A DNA stretch of 64,000 nucleotides, taken from contig JALNXB010000004.1 in the NCBI GenBank assembly GCA_023230585.1, positions 1-64,000 of the forward strand. The letters are read 5' to 3'. Positions 24,418 to 33,850 of the stretch are shown here, piece by piece. The DNA comes from a bacterium (lineage in GTDB: Bacteria; Ratteibacteria; UBA8468; B48-G9; JAFGKM01). The first letter of the stretch is position 1. Every line of letters starts with the position of its first letter. Both the position numbers and the translations under genes were made by a program. Below the pieces are notes generated by a model, which ran no database searches, had not been told where the DNA came from, and worked only from the letters and a program-made list of their open reading frames with translations.

Positions 24418-24502
24418 TTCTCTTAAATTTTAAATTAAGAAAGTTGACTTTTTGATAGGAAATCTTATTTGAAAAGACCGTTTTGATACTGTTAATAACG
24501 GA

Positions 24503-25861
24503 TTATTGGCTATTTACAAACTGATATATTTCAGAAAGATACGCTTTTGCAATAGATTGGTTTTCTCCTTCAACATATACCCTTAAAATAGGTTCTGTCC
24601 CTGAAGGTCTAATATGTATCCAGCCATCTTTTCTTATAATTTTTATACCATCATCAAGGTTTACTTCTTCGTTTTTACTATATTTATCTCTTATGGCTTG
24701 TAATATACTGGTTTTCTTGACTTCTTCTAATACCAATTTTTCTTTTATCATAATATATCTTGGTAAAACTGATAGTATTTCGGAAACTTTTTTATCTTTA
24801 ACTGCCATAAGTTCAAGTATAAGAGCCATTGCAACATAACTATCTCTACCGTAATGTATTGAAGGTAAAATAACTCCACCGTTACCTTCACCACCTATAA
24901 TAGCATTCTTTTCTTTCATCTTTTCAACAACATTTACCTCACCAATCTTACTCCTGTAAACATTTACATCAAACATATTTGATACATACTCAATAATTGA
25001 AGAGGTAGACAAGTTGACTGCAACAGAGCCTCTCTCTTTTTCAAGAATATTTAATACCGATAATGCAAGGGTTAACTCTTCACCAGGTATAACCCCATCT
25101 TCACAAACAAATGCCAACCTATCACAATCTGGGTCTTGAGCAAACCCTATATCTGCTTTTTCCTCAACAACTTTTTTAGATAACTCTTTAAGGTTCTCAG
25201 GTAACGGTTCAGGATTATGAGAAAAGACACCGGGCGGTTCTGCGTTTATAACCACCGTCTTACAACCAAGTCCTTCTAAAAACAAACGGGTTTCAAAAGC
25301 CCCTACCCCTTGGCAAACATCAACAACTACTTTAAATTTCCTCTCTCTTATTTTTGCAAGGTTCACTTTATTATATATATCATTAAAAAAAGATTCTCTA
25401 TATGTTTCGTTTTGAGAGGAAATTATTTTACCAGGTTGAGAAGGTATTTGATAAGAATCAATATTCTTATATATACTTAAAAACTCTGCCCCTTCTTTTT
25501 CATTTAGAAAGGTCCCTTTAGATGATACAAACTTTAAACCGTTATACTCTTTAGGGTTATGGCTTGCAGATATCATAACACCGCATACATTGGGATTCTT
25601 CTCTATTATGTATGTAAGTAGAGGAGTTGAGCCAACATTTAGATCTATAACATTTATTCCAGCAGAAAGTAGCCCAGACAAAAGAGCATACTTTAAAGTT
25701 GAACCGCTAATTCGTGTATCTTGCGCTACAAAAACATCCTTACCGCTTGAATAAACTCCAAAGGCAAATCCAAATTTATAAACAGTTTCAGGAGATAATG
25801 GTAACGGGTAAATACCTCTAATTCCTGCAACGCTTATAATAAGTTTTTTCTCCATATTCAT
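24503..25861 (-). CDS. glmM: Phosphoglucosamine mutase / phosphomannomutase
   Basis: Alpha-D-phosphohexomutase, probably making glucosamine-1-phosphate for UDP-GlcNAc. The catalytic phosphoserine is Ser100 in SASHNPKEYNG. The metal loop is DPDCDRLAF, the sugar-specificity loop is GGEGNGGVILP and the phosphate-binding loop is RPSGTEPILRVYVE. The GEGNGG loop is typical of the archaeal-type GlmM branch rather than the classical bacterial GEQSGH, so phosphomannomutase activity is also possible. The length is 452. It is last in the rplU-hflX-nrnA-truB-glmM operon, nine bases after truB. Confidence 0.9.
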   Translation of the reverse strand: MNMEKKLIISVAGIRGIYPLPLSPETVYKFGFAFGVYSSGKDVFVAQDTRISGSTLKYALLSGLLSAGINVIDLNVGSTPLLTYIIEKNPNVCGVMISASHNPKEYNGLKFVSSKGTFLNEKEGAEFLSIYKNIDSYQIPSQPGKIISSQNETYRESFFNDIYNKVNLAKIRERKFKVVVDVCQGVGAFETRLFLEGLGCKTVVINAEPPGVFSHNPEPLPENLKELSKKVVEEKADIGFAQDPDCDRLAFVCEDGVIPGEELTLALSVLNILEKERGSVAVNLSTSSIIEYVSNMFDVNVYRSKIGEVNVVEKMKEKNAIIGGEGNGGVILPSIHYGRDSYVAMALILELMAVKDKKVSEILSVLPRYIMIKEKLVLEEVKKTSILQAIRDKYSKNEEVNLDDGIKIIRKDGWIHIRPSGTEPILRVYVEGENQSIAKAYLSEIYQFVNSQ

Positions 25862-25870
25862 TATTACCTC

Positions 25871-26548
25871 TTACAATTGTTCCATCTTTATAAAGACTTT
25901 TTCTAGCCCCATAGTTTCTATATCTTCAAGTGTATAACTATCTTTTATGAGAAAATTACCTACCTTGGTTCGCTTTAATTCTGTTTGTGTTCCTCCACAA
26001 CCAAGTTTATTACCTATATCTCTGCATAAGGCTCTAATATAAGTTCCTTTTGAACAAACAACCCTAAATTGTATATAGGGTATTTGAAGATTTAAAAGTT
26101 CAATATCTTTAATAAAAACTTTTCTTGGGGAAGGTGCAACTATAACACCTTTTCTATAATGTTTGTATAGTGGCTTACCTTTATGCTTAATAGCAGAAAC
26201 AATAGGCGGTATCTGCTCAATCTCTCCTTTAAATCCCCTAACTACTTCCATAACTTGAGATTCATCCACAGATACTGGATTTTCTTCTACTACTTTTCCG
26301 TCAATATCGTCGGTATCAGTCTTTTTTCCAAGAACCATTTTTGCCACGTACTCTTTTTCCATTCCCATAAACATAGTAGCTAATTTTGTTGCTTTACCTA
26401 TACATACAACAAGAACCCCCTGCGCAAGAGGGTCAAGGGTTCCTGAATGACCAATCTTTTCTTTAATATTATATTTTCTTTTAAAAAACCTTATTACATC
26501 GTAGGAAGTAATACCTGACGGTTTATTTACCACTATTATTCCGTTCAT
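25871..26548 (-). CDS. truB: tRNA pseudouridine(55) synthase TruB
   Basis: Makes pseudouridine 55 in the T-arm of tRNAs. It begins MNGIIVVNKPSGITS and has the catalytic aspartate (Asp39) in GHSGTLDPLAQGV. VVEENPV, GKPLYKHYRKG and SKGTYIRALCRDIG, which are standard TruB motifs, follow. I use the ATG at 26548, because an upstream in-frame extension (to 26659) lies wholly inside nrnA and lacks conservation. The start overlaps the end of nrnA by 26 bases. The 225 residues indicate little or no PUA domain at the C-terminus. Confidence 0.93.
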   Translation of the reverse strand: MNGIIVVNKPSGITSYDVIRFFKRKYNIKEKIGHSGTLDPLAQGVLVVCIGKATKLATMFMGMEKEYVAKMVLGKKTDTDDIDGKVVEENPVSVDESQVMEVVRGFKGEIEQIPPIVSAIKHKGKPLYKHYRKGVIVAPSPRKVFIKDIELLNLQIPYIQFRVVCSKGTYIRALCRDIGNKLGCGGTQTELKRTKVGNFLIKDSYTLEDIETMGLEKVFIKMEQL

Positions 26549-27524
26549 TATTCTTTTTAATCTCCGCAACAATTTTTTTAATAGATTCTGATATAGATAA
26601 ATTCTCCAACTCGCACCCTGCTGCCTGTTTGTGCCCACCCCCACCAAACTTTCTTGCAACCGTTTCTACATCATACCCATCCTTACTTCTTAAACTAACC
26701 TTAATATTCTTGTCTTCTTTTAATAAAAAAACAGTTTTAAATTCTTTTAAAGCAAGCAACATCTCTACAAAACCTTCTGTGTTTTCTGCTGTTGTTTTAG
26801 TTGCTTCATACATTTTTTTGTCAACATACATCCAAGCAATTTTTTCTTTCAGGTTATAGTCTAAAGTTTGTAAAGAAAGAGTAAGCAACTCAATATATTT
26901 TAAAGGTTTTTGCATATAAATTTTTCCAGATATTTCTGCAGGGGATATACCTGTATCGAGTAATTTCTGGACAGCGTTTAAAGTGTTTTTACCTACATTA
27001 TATATAAAACTACCTGTATCTGTAATTATTGAAGTATAAAGACAGATCGCTTGCTCCTTTGAAAGTTGGTCGTATCTTTCCAGGACCTTCAGTACCATCT
27101 CTCCTGTTGAGGAGTAACCAGCATCAACAAAATTAATTGTCCCAAAACAAGTATTCAAAAAATGGTGGTCAATATTAATTATAGTAGATGTTTTTTTAAC
27201 AAAGGAAGCAATTTCTCCTGCCCTTTCCAGAGTGCCACAATCTAAAACTATACTTACATTTGGCTCAGCAAGAGATTTGCTCGGGGAGTTTTTTATATCA
27301 TTGATATAAGGAAGAAAATTATAGATTTCAGGGGCTTTATCTTGATTAACTATCTCAACAGTTTTTCCAAGTTTTTTAAGGAGAAGATATATGGCTATTT
27401 CACTTCCAAGCCCGTCTCCATCAATATTATAATGAGAAGTTATAATAAAATTATCTTCATTATTAAAAAGAGCAACTATCTTATCTATTAGTAAAGTTTC
27501 TTTGTCAAACTCTTTCATAGTCAT
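26523..27524 (-). CDS. nrnA: DHH/DHHA1 phosphoesterase NrnA (oligoribonuclease / pAp phosphatase)
   Basis: Degrades nanoRNAs and 3'-phosphoadenosine 5'-phosphate. DHH-domain motifs are present in order: TSHYNIDGDGLGSEIA (usually HxxPDGD), VLDCGTLERAG and the signature IDHHFLN; TDTGSF follows. The C-terminal DHHA1 substrate motif is FGGGGHKQAAGCEL. Length 333. The ATG at 27524 has AAGGG nine bases upstream. It overlaps hflX by 20 bases and truB by 26, so the operon is translationally coupled. Pairing of nrnA with truB is common in bacteria and supports the call. Confidence 0.93.
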   Translation of the reverse strand: MTMKEFDKETLLIDKIVALFNNEDNFIITSHYNIDGDGLGSEIAIYLLLKKLGKTVEIVNQDKAPEIYNFLPYINDIKNSPSKSLAEPNVSIVLDCGTLERAGEIASFVKKTSTIINIDHHFLNTCFGTINFVDAGYSSTGEMVLKVLERYDQLSKEQAICLYTSIITDTGSFIYNVGKNTLNAVQKLLDTGISPAEISGKIYMQKPLKYIELLTLSLQTLDYNLKEKIAWMYVDKKMYEATKTTAENTEGFVEMLLALKEFKTVFLLKEDKNIKVSLRSKDGYDVETVARKFGGGGHKQAAGCELENLSISESIKKIVAEIKKNNERNNSGK

Positions 27525-28623
27525 ACAGATTTTCCCTTAACCTTTCTTTAAGGTTTTCTATCCCCTCGCCTGTAACAGCTGAAACAAGAACGCCATCACT
27601 TAGATTGTTCTGCATAATGTTTTTTTCTTCTGGTGCCAATAAATCTATCTTATTATAAACATCTATCCTTTTTTTATCGTCTACACCAAGCATTTTGAAA
27701 ACGTCAGAAACAGTGTCTTTCTGTCGTGCAAGATTGTTTTTTGATATATCAAAAACAACCATTATCAGGTCAGCGTATTTTACTTCTTCAAGTGTTGATT
27801 TGAACGCTTCTATCAAATGGTGCGGTATATTATAAAGAAGTCCAACAGTATCACTTACAAGACATATTTTTTCATTACCAATATGAACAGCCCTGGTAAC
27901 TGGGTCAAGAGTAGCAAACAATTTGTTTGCTACATATAAATCCGAAGAACTCAACCTATTCAAAAGTCTACTTTTACCAACATTTGTGTACCCCATTAGA
28001 GCAACTACAGGAAAATTTTCTCTGCGTTTTGATTCTCTTATAATTTTTCGGTGTTTTTCTACACCTTTTATTTCGCGCCTTAACTTATATATTCGAGATT
28101 TGATTCTTCTACGATGAACCTCAAGTTTCATTTCGCCAGGACCTTTTGTAGCAAAACCTCCTCCTATTCTTGATAGTTCAATACCGTGTCCGGTCAAGCG
28201 AGAAAGAATATAATCAAGTTGTGCCAATTCAACCTGAATCTTACCTTCTTTGGTTTTAGCGTGGTTACCAAATATATGAAGAATTAGTCCAGTTCTATCT
28301 ATAACTTGTAAACCCAAAGATTCTTCTAAATTTCTTTGTTGGATAGGTGATAAGTCATCACTGAAAACAATAAAAGATGGGGTTAAAACATCTGTATCTT
28401 TCTTTAATTCATTTAGTTTACCTGCCCCGAGATAAGTAGCAGGATTAACATAGTTAAGTTTAATTAAATATTCTTTAAGAATTACAAACCCAAGAGTGCG
28501 AGATAACGATTGGAGTTCAGTAATTTCTTCTTGTGTATCTCTGGTATATCTTTTCTTAAAATTGACAAGAAAAATCTTTTTACCTACAAATGGTTCGTTA
28601 GGTAATTGGTCAATATTTTTCAC
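27505..28623 (-). CDS. hflX: Ribosome-associated GTPase HflX
   Basis: HflX splits stalled or hibernating ribosomes. The N-terminal HflX domain ends in SRIGGGFATKGPGE, the family's glycine-rich loop. The coiled linker is followed by the G domain with G1 GYTNVGKSR (211-219), G2 LFATLDPVTR, G3 DTVGLL and G4 NKIDLL. In G1 the usual GKST is GKSR; the Mg-binding serine is kept. The length is 372. The start is GTG at 28623 and overlaps the rplU stop as GTGA. Its place between rplU and nrnA is not a standard arrangement. Confidence 0.94.
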   Translation of the reverse strand: MKNIDQLPNEPFVGKKIFLVNFKKRYTRDTQEEITELQSLSRTLGFVILKEYLIKLNYVNPATYLGAGKLNELKKDTDVLTPSFIVFSDDLSPIQQRNLEESLGLQVIDRTGLILHIFGNHAKTKEGKIQVELAQLDYILSRLTGHGIELSRIGGGFATKGPGEMKLEVHRRRIKSRIYKLRREIKGVEKHRKIIRESKRRENFPVVALMGYTNVGKSRLLNRLSSSDLYVANKLFATLDPVTRAVHIGNEKICLVSDTVGLLYNIPHHLIEAFKSTLEEVKYADLIMVVFDISKNNLARQKDTVSDVFKMLGVDDKKRIDVYNKIDLLAPEEKNIMQNNLSDGVLVSAVTGEGIENLKERLRENLYDYERV

Positions 28624-28937
28624 TTTTGGACAATATTCTCCACCTTTAAAACCATCAAACTATCTCTATACCCAATACCTCTCTTATATCCTGTTTTAGC
28701 TTTCTTCTTAAAAGAATAGATTTTTTTACCCTTTTTCTCGCTAATAATTTCACACTGAACAAGAAAATTTTTAAGTTTTTCTTCCTCAACAATAATTGAG
28801 TCTTTATCGTCAAGTATACATATTGGAGTAAACTCTACCTTCTCTCCAACTTTTTTATCTTTCAATTTTAGTATGGTAAACTCCAAACCTTTTTTTACTC
28901 TAACTTGTGTTCCACCTAAATCTATTAATGCATCCAT
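28620..28937 (-). CDS. rplU: 50S ribosomal protein L21
   Basis: L21 binds 23S rRNA. The N-terminal strand DLGGTQVRVKKG corresponds to the family's GGKQYRVxEG, and the C-terminal KKIYSFKKKAKTGYKRGIGYRDS corresponds in pattern to the KxxGHRQ region (about 20 residues). The 105-residue length is typical. AAAGGAG precedes the ATG. Sequence is divergent (T for K, Y for H at usually conserved places). L27 (rpmA) and obgE, which normally follow L21, are missing here; hflX follows instead. The fold pattern and operon position make the call likely. Confidence 0.85.
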   Translation of the reverse strand: MDALIDLGGTQVRVKKGLEFTILKLKDKKVGEKVEFTPICILDDKDSIIVEEEKLKNFLVQCEIISEKKGKKIYSFKKKAKTGYKRGIGYRDSLMVLKVENIVQK

Positions 28938-28991
28938 TTGTTTTCTCCTTTATTTTGCATTTTTTATAAAATGTTCTAATTTTGTTTTTTT

Positions 28992-29207
28992 TCCTCGCCT
29001 GCTAACAACCTCCCCTCACCTTGAATCCTCTTCCCTAAGGGGAGAGGCGAGTGGGGCGGAGATTGCCATCTTTTGCCTTCAGCCCCTCGGGGGGTGTTCG
29101 GGATAAATCCAGAATAACATACAAGGGTAACCTCATCCCATTAACTTCTCTGCAAACCCTTGGGGACTTACTACCCTAATACCCTCAAGGGAGAAGGTAA
29201 AGAGAGG
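28992..29207. repeat. Repeat mosaic (families C and D) in a 333-base gap
   Basis: The gap between valS and rplU has no gene. Positions 28992-29070 match 39411-39489 (family C with its flanks CCTCGCCTGCTAACA and GGCGGAGATTGCCA). Positions 29131-29207 match 34086-34163 (family D: CCCATTAAC, TCTCTGCAAAC, GGGACTTACTACCC). A CCCCTCGGGGGG hairpin sits at about 29083-29094. The rplU promoter must lie just downstream, in 28938-28985. Confidence 0.7.
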
Positions 29208-29270
29208 TGCATTTTTTTTCGCCTTCGACGACTTTATCTTTACCCGCTAACTTAAATACATAAGTAATTA

Positions 29271-31943
29271 CTAATTTCCACCAGTTATAAAATCTATATC
29301 TTTCTGTATATTCTCTATTTTTTCTTGGATCTGAGTTCTCTTTTCTTCTTCTTTTGATATTACTTCATCGGGTGCTTTTTCCAAAAATTCAGGATTAGTA
29401 AGTTTATTTTTTATCCTTACAAGTATATCTTCTAGTTTTTCTTTCTCTTTTTGAAGTTTCTTCTCTTCAATTGTAAAATCCACTATACCTGCAAGAGAAA
29501 TGCCAAACTTCCCTTGGGTTAGGTTCTTTACAATAAGACTCTTAATATTTGGGGTATCTATGTTAAACGGTTTAATGTTTTCGATGCTTGCAAGCCTTTT
29601 TATGATACCAGTTTCAAGAGTGTCAAACTCTTTTTCAAAAAAACAATCAATATTTTTAGCCAAAGGAATCCTAAAACGTGTCCTAATATCTCTTATTGTA
29701 GTAATAATTTCTATTAGATTATTAACACTGTTACAAGATTCAACATCGTAAAAATCACTCTTTTTAGGCCAACTACTTACAATAATACTATCTGTTTCCA
29801 TATCACAATATTTAGAGGTAAGTTGCCAAATCTTTTCAGTGATAAACGGTATAAAAGGGTGTAGCAACTTCATTAAAGTAATATTCACATAAAAAAGTAT
29901 AGGTAGAACGTTTTCCTTAAAATAATTGTTTCCATCATATACCTTAGAAATTTCAAGGTACCAATCACAGAAGTAGTGCCAATAAAAATCATACAGATAA
30001 TTTAGAGCTTCGTTGAGGCGAAATAGTTTCATCGATTCATCAACTTTTTTTATAAGCAACTCCAACTCTGAAAGCAGCCATAAGTCAACAAAATTAAGGT
30101 CTTCTTTCTTTATTGTTAAATCTACCTTTTGAATATCTTCTTTTTCTACAGACGACAATATAAACCTTGAAGCGTTCCAAATTTTATTGGTAAAATTCCT
30201 ACCTTTAATATAAAAAGTTGGCGACAAGAATACATCCTGCCCTAAAGCAGTCATTGAAATTAAACTAAACCTTAAACTGTCAGCACCGTATTCTTCAATC
30301 AATTTAACTGGGTCTATAACATTCCCCAGAGATTTACTCATTTTTTTGCCGGTTTTATCTCTAACAGTTCCGTTAATAAATATGTTTTCAAAGGGTGATT
30401 CACCTATAAACTCGTAACCAGCCATAACCATACGGGCTACCCAGAAAAAAAGTATATCTGGCGCTGTCACAAGAGTGTTAGTTGGGTAAAAAGTATCAAG
30501 TTCTTCTGTTTTAGCCGGCCATCCAAAAACTGAGAAAGGCCATAACCACGAAGAAAACCAGGTGTCAAGAACATCTGTTTCTTGATAAATATCTGAAGAA
30601 CCACAGAAAGGGCATTTTTCTGGTTTACCGTTAGACACAAAGGTCCCTTTTTCGTTATTATCATTTGTAAAACAAGAGTTGCAATACCATACAGGAATCC
30701 TATGTCCCCACCATATCTGCCGACTTATACACCAATCCTTTATTTCGTATAGCCATTTCAAATAAACTTTCTTCCATCTATCAGGATAAAACTTTATATT
30801 ATCATTTTCAGCAGCATTAATAGCAGGAATAGCTAAAGTTTTCATTGAAACAAACCACTGTTTAGAAAGATATGGCTCTATTACAGTATCGCACCTATAA
30901 CAACACCCTACCCTATTAGAATATGGTTCAATTTTTTCAAGCAATCCTTCTGCTTCCAGTTTTTCAATAATCTTTTCTCTACATAAAAACCTATTTAGCC
31001 CCTCAAACTCTCCTGCATTTTCATTCATAACCCCATACTTATCTATTACAGTCACAGAATCAAGGTTATGCCTAACTCCAATATCAAAATCGTTAGGGTC
31101 ATGGTTGGGTGTAACCTTTACAGCACCAGTTCCAAACTCTATGTCAACGAAATTGTCTCCAATGATTTTTATTATACGGTTCATTAAAGGAAGTTTAATA
31201 TCTTTGCCTATTAAGTGTTTAAACCTATCATCTTTTGGGTTAACAGCAACAGCAGTATCGCCAAGCATTGTTTCTGGCCTTGTTGTTGCAACAACTAAAT
31301 AACCGCCTGAGACAATTGGATATTTTATATAATATAGGTGACCCTCTTCATCCTTATAGTCAACCTCTTCATCAGATAAAGCAGTTGTGCAACGAGGGCA
31401 CCAATTGATAATTCTTTCACCTCTGTATATCAAACCTTTATTATAAAGATGGATGAAGGCTTCAATTACAGCCTTAGAAAGAGATTGGTCCATTGTGAAC
31501 CTTAGTTTATCCCAATCACAAGAGGCTCCAAGAGCCTTAAGTTGAAAAATTATTCGTGAACCATATTTTTCTTTCCATTTCCATACTTCTTCAATAAATT
31601 TTTCTCTCCCTATCTCATATCTTTTAATTCCTTTATCGGCAAGCATCTTTTCAACAACATTCTGAGTTGCAATACCTGCATGGTCTGTACCGGGAACCCA
31701 TAACGCATCATATTTTTCCATCCTTTTTTGCCTAATAATAGCATCTTGTATAGTATTATTTAAGGCGTGCCCCATATGTAAAAAACCAGTTACATTGGGT
31801 GGTGGTATAACAATAACGTAAGGGTCAAGAGATTCTTTATCTTTATTTTTATTTACCTTAAAATACCCATTTTTTTCCCAGAACTCGTAAAGTTCTGTTT
31901 CTATCCCCTTTGGGTCATATTGTGAAGCAAGGTTTTCTTTCAT
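29271..31943 (-). CDS. valS: Valyl-tRNA synthetase
   Basis: Charges tRNA-Val. It is a class I synthetase with HIGH-type motif PPPNVTGFLHMGHAL (residues 48-62) and KMSKSLGNVIDP. A CP1 editing domain contains TTRPETMLGDTAVAVNP, the ValRS/IleRS editing signature. Zinc-ribbon cysteines are at CYRCDT and in the CPFCGSSD insertion. The anticodon-binding domain and a C-terminal coiled coil (about 815-890, EEKKLQKEKEKLEDI) follow. The 890-residue length is normal. AAGGA precedes the ATG, which directly abuts the DUF503 stop codon. It is the last gene of the tgt-yajC-DUF503 block. Confidence 0.97.
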   Translation of the reverse strand: MKENLASQYDPKGIETELYEFWEKNGYFKVNKNKDKESLDPYVIVIPPPNVTGFLHMGHALNNTIQDAIIRQKRMEKYDALWVPGTDHAGIATQNVVEKMLADKGIKRYEIGREKFIEEVWKWKEKYGSRIIFQLKALGASCDWDKLRFTMDQSLSKAVIEAFIHLYNKGLIYRGERIINWCPRCTTALSDEEVDYKDEEGHLYYIKYPIVSGGYLVVATTRPETMLGDTAVAVNPKDDRFKHLIGKDIKLPLMNRIIKIIGDNFVDIEFGTGAVKVTPNHDPNDFDIGVRHNLDSVTVIDKYGVMNENAGEFEGLNRFLCREKIIEKLEAEGLLEKIEPYSNRVGCCYRCDTVIEPYLSKQWFVSMKTLAIPAINAAENDNIKFYPDRWKKVYLKWLYEIKDWCISRQIWWGHRIPVWYCNSCFTNDNNEKGTFVSNGKPEKCPFCGSSDIYQETDVLDTWFSSWLWPFSVFGWPAKTEELDTFYPTNTLVTAPDILFFWVARMVMAGYEFIGESPFENIFINGTVRDKTGKKMSKSLGNVIDPVKLIEEYGADSLRFSLISMTALGQDVFLSPTFYIKGRNFTNKIWNASRFILSSVEKEDIQKVDLTIKKEDLNFVDLWLLSELELLIKKVDESMKLFRLNEALNYLYDFYWHYFCDWYLEISKVYDGNNYFKENVLPILFYVNITLMKLLHPFIPFITEKIWQLTSKYCDMETDSIIVSSWPKKSDFYDVESCNSVNNLIEIITTIRDIRTRFRIPLAKNIDCFFEKEFDTLETGIIKRLASIENIKPFNIDTPNIKSLIVKNLTQGKFGISLAGIVDFTIEEKKLQKEKEKLEDILVRIKNKLTNPEFLEKAPDEVISKEEEKRTQIQEKIENIQKDIDFITGGN

Positions 31944-32240
31944 TTAATATTCCTTAAGAGTGTCTATATTATTTCTTTCTTTTATAACCATAAAATTATA
32001 ACTATCGTTAAGTATTTCGCTTATTCTTAACAAAGTTAATTCAATTTCTGATTTACGGCTGTTGATTGTACATAACCCAATAGTGCTTCTTTGCCACTTG
32101 TCTTGATATTCAAGTTCAGCAATCGCTATATTAAATTTTGCTTTTAATTTATCTTGAATAGAGCGTATAACTTTTCTCTTATCTTTAAGTCCGTTACATC
32201 CAGGAATTATGAGTTCAACAGTCAATGTCCCAACAAACAT
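31944..32240 (-). CDS. DUF503 family protein (YlxP-like)
   Basis: Small conserved protein of the DUF503/YlxP family, often found near rbfA and translation genes and suspected of a role in ribosome maturation. Its biochemical role is not known. The family pattern is visible: MFVGTLTVELIIPGCNGLKDKRKVI at the start (strand, then SLKdKR-type turn) and FNIAIAELEYQDKWQRSTIG with the conserved E and D-W. The 98 residues are normal. It lies between yajC and valS, directly joined to valS, which agrees with a translation link. Confidence 0.85.
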   Translation of the reverse strand: MFVGTLTVELIIPGCNGLKDKRKVIRSIQDKLKAKFNIAIAELEYQDKWQRSTIGLCTINSRKSEIELTLLRISEILNDSYNFMVIKERNNIDTLKEY

Positions 32241-32278
32241 AATTATCTTTTATATATTATTAAAAGTTAACAACAAAC

Positions 32279-32590
32279 TTATTTTTCAGGGGTGTTTTCT
32301 CTTTTTATATGAGCGATAGCATTTCTAACAAAATCTACTTTAACACCTTCTTTCAATTCAACAGTTACAATATTATCTTTTATTTTTGCGACAGTGCCTA
32401 AGATACCGCCGACAGTTGTTATTTTATCTCCTTCTTTAATTTCGCTGAGCATTTTATTATGTTGTTTCTGTTTCTTTTGCTGAGGAAGAATTAGTAGAAA
32501 ATAAAAAACAAAAAAGATTAAAATAAGCGGTAAAATACCTAAAAGTGGATTCTGTGCCCCACCCGCTACCTGTGCTTGTCCTAAAAACAT
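32279..32590 (-). CDS. yajC: Preprotein translocase subunit YajC
   Basis: Accessory component of the SecDF-YajC translocase in the inner membrane. It has one hydrophobic helix (about residues 17-36, ILPLILIFFVFYFLLILPQQ) followed by the basic stretch KKQKQHNK and the family core EGDKITTVGGILGTVAKI. The 103 residues are typical. AGGAGG before the ATG is a consensus ribosome site. The tgt-yajC order is conserved in many bacteria, though secD and secF, which usually follow, are absent here. Confidence 0.94.
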   Translation of the reverse strand: MFLGQAQVAGGAQNPLLGILPLILIFFVFYFLLILPQQKKQKQHNKMLSEIKEGDKITTVGGILGTVAKIKDNIVTVELKEGVKVDFVRNAIAHIKRENTPEK

Positions 32591-32653
32591 ATCAGCCTCC
32601 TATTGTTTTATGCGTTATTTATTAAGAAAATTTTTAATACCTTTCTCATAGAA

Positions 32654-33763
32654 TTATATATTATACTTCTTTTTGAAGTTTTTGCTAAATTTTTTAAATT
32701 CACCGTTTTTAATGGACCTTCTAATTTCCTCCATAAACCTTATTGTAAAATATATATTATGGTAAGAATTTAACCTAAGTCCAAGTATTTCATTTGTTTT
32801 AATGAGGTGTCTTATATAAGCTCTTGTATAATTTTTACAAACAAAACAATCACACTCTTGGTCTAACGGAGTAAAATCCTTTTTATACCTTCCTGCTTTA
32901 ATATTTATCTTACCACTCCAGGTAATTGTGGAACCGGTTCTTGCTATATGAGTTGGCATTGCACAGTCAAAAAGGTCAACACCTCTCTCAACCATATCAA
33001 GAATCTGTAAAGGCATTCCTAACCCCATAAAGTACCTTATTTTTTTTGACGGTAGAACATCTACCATTGTCTCAACTGCTGAAATACTCTTATCAAAAGG
33101 TTCCCCTATACTAAGCCCACCAAAACCAAAACCTGTAAACCCCATATCTACCATTTCTTCACAACATTTTAATCGGAGGTCATTATAAATCCCTCCTTGT
33201 AAAATTCCAAAAAGCCATTGTGGAGATTCTACATTTTCACGAAACTTCAAACATCTTTCTGCCCACTTAATAGTCATATCAACACTTTTTTTAACTTCTT
33301 CATAATCGTCCCAATTTTTTGGACAGTAATCAAAAGCCATCATAATATCTGCACCAATAAGTTGCTGTATCTCCATAGATTTTTCTGGTGTAATAAAATG
33401 AGAAGAACCATCAAGTTTTGACCTAAACCAGACTCCTTCCTCCTCGATTTTAACGTTCTCTAAACTGAAAATCTGGAACCCACCGCTATCGGTAACAAGA
33501 GGTTTTGTCCAGTTCATAAACTTATGTAACCCACCTGCTTCACCTATAATTTCAAGGCCTGGCCTTAAATATAAATGGTAAGCGTTGGAAATAATCATCT
33601 CAACCTTAATCTTTTCAAGTTCTTCGGAAGAGAGAGTTTTTACACTTCCAATAGTTGCAACAGGCATAAAACAGGGAGTATGGACGTTACCGTGAGGGGT
33701 TTTAAGAAGACAAGCCCTTGCCTTTGTATCTTTATCTTTTTTTAATATCTTATAATTGAACAT
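32654..33763 (-). CDS. tgt: tRNA-guanine transglycosylase (queuine/preQ1)
   Basis: Exchanges guanine 34 for preQ1 in GUN-anticodon tRNAs. Seen are the catalytic aspartate in TDSGGFQIFSL, the substrate loop GILQGGIY, the nucleophile region LFDCAMPTHIARTG, and the zinc site CDCFVC...H (CxCxxC plus H) near the C-terminus. The length of 369 is normal. An AAAGGG lies upstream of the ATG. A 460-base repeat region separates it from queA, the next enzyme of the pathway, which sits upstream on the same strand. Confidence 0.96.
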   Translation of the reverse strand: MFNYKILKKDKDTKARACLLKTPHGNVHTPCFMPVATIGSVKTLSSEELEKIKVEMIISNAYHLYLRPGLEIIGEAGGLHKFMNWTKPLVTDSGGFQIFSLENVKIEEEGVWFRSKLDGSSHFITPEKSMEIQQLIGADIMMAFDYCPKNWDDYEEVKKSVDMTIKWAERCLKFRENVESPQWLFGILQGGIYNDLRLKCCEEMVDMGFTGFGFGGLSIGEPFDKSISAVETMVDVLPSKKIRYFMGLGMPLQILDMVERGVDLFDCAMPTHIARTGSTITWSGKINIKAGRYKKDFTPLDQECDCFVCKNYTRAYIRHLIKTNEILGLRLNSYHNIYFTIRFMEEIRRSIKNGEFKKFSKNFKKKYNI

Positions 33764-33850
33764 TTTTTATACCCTTTCTTTTTTCATCCTACTATTGTTT
33801 ACCCCCCAATTCCTTTTCCGCCTTCGGCGAGATTGCCACGCTAAGAAGCC

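Noticed and set aside
24418..24502. Rho-independent terminator between the LOG gene and glmM
   Set aside because: Only a weak CCGTT/AACGG stem with a 14-base loop is visible and no U-tract follows; not enough to call.
26549..26659. Upstream extension of TruB by 37 residues
   Set aside because: It lies within nrnA's conserved DHHA1 region and does not match TruB; the ATG at 26548 starts the normal MNGIIVVNKPSG.
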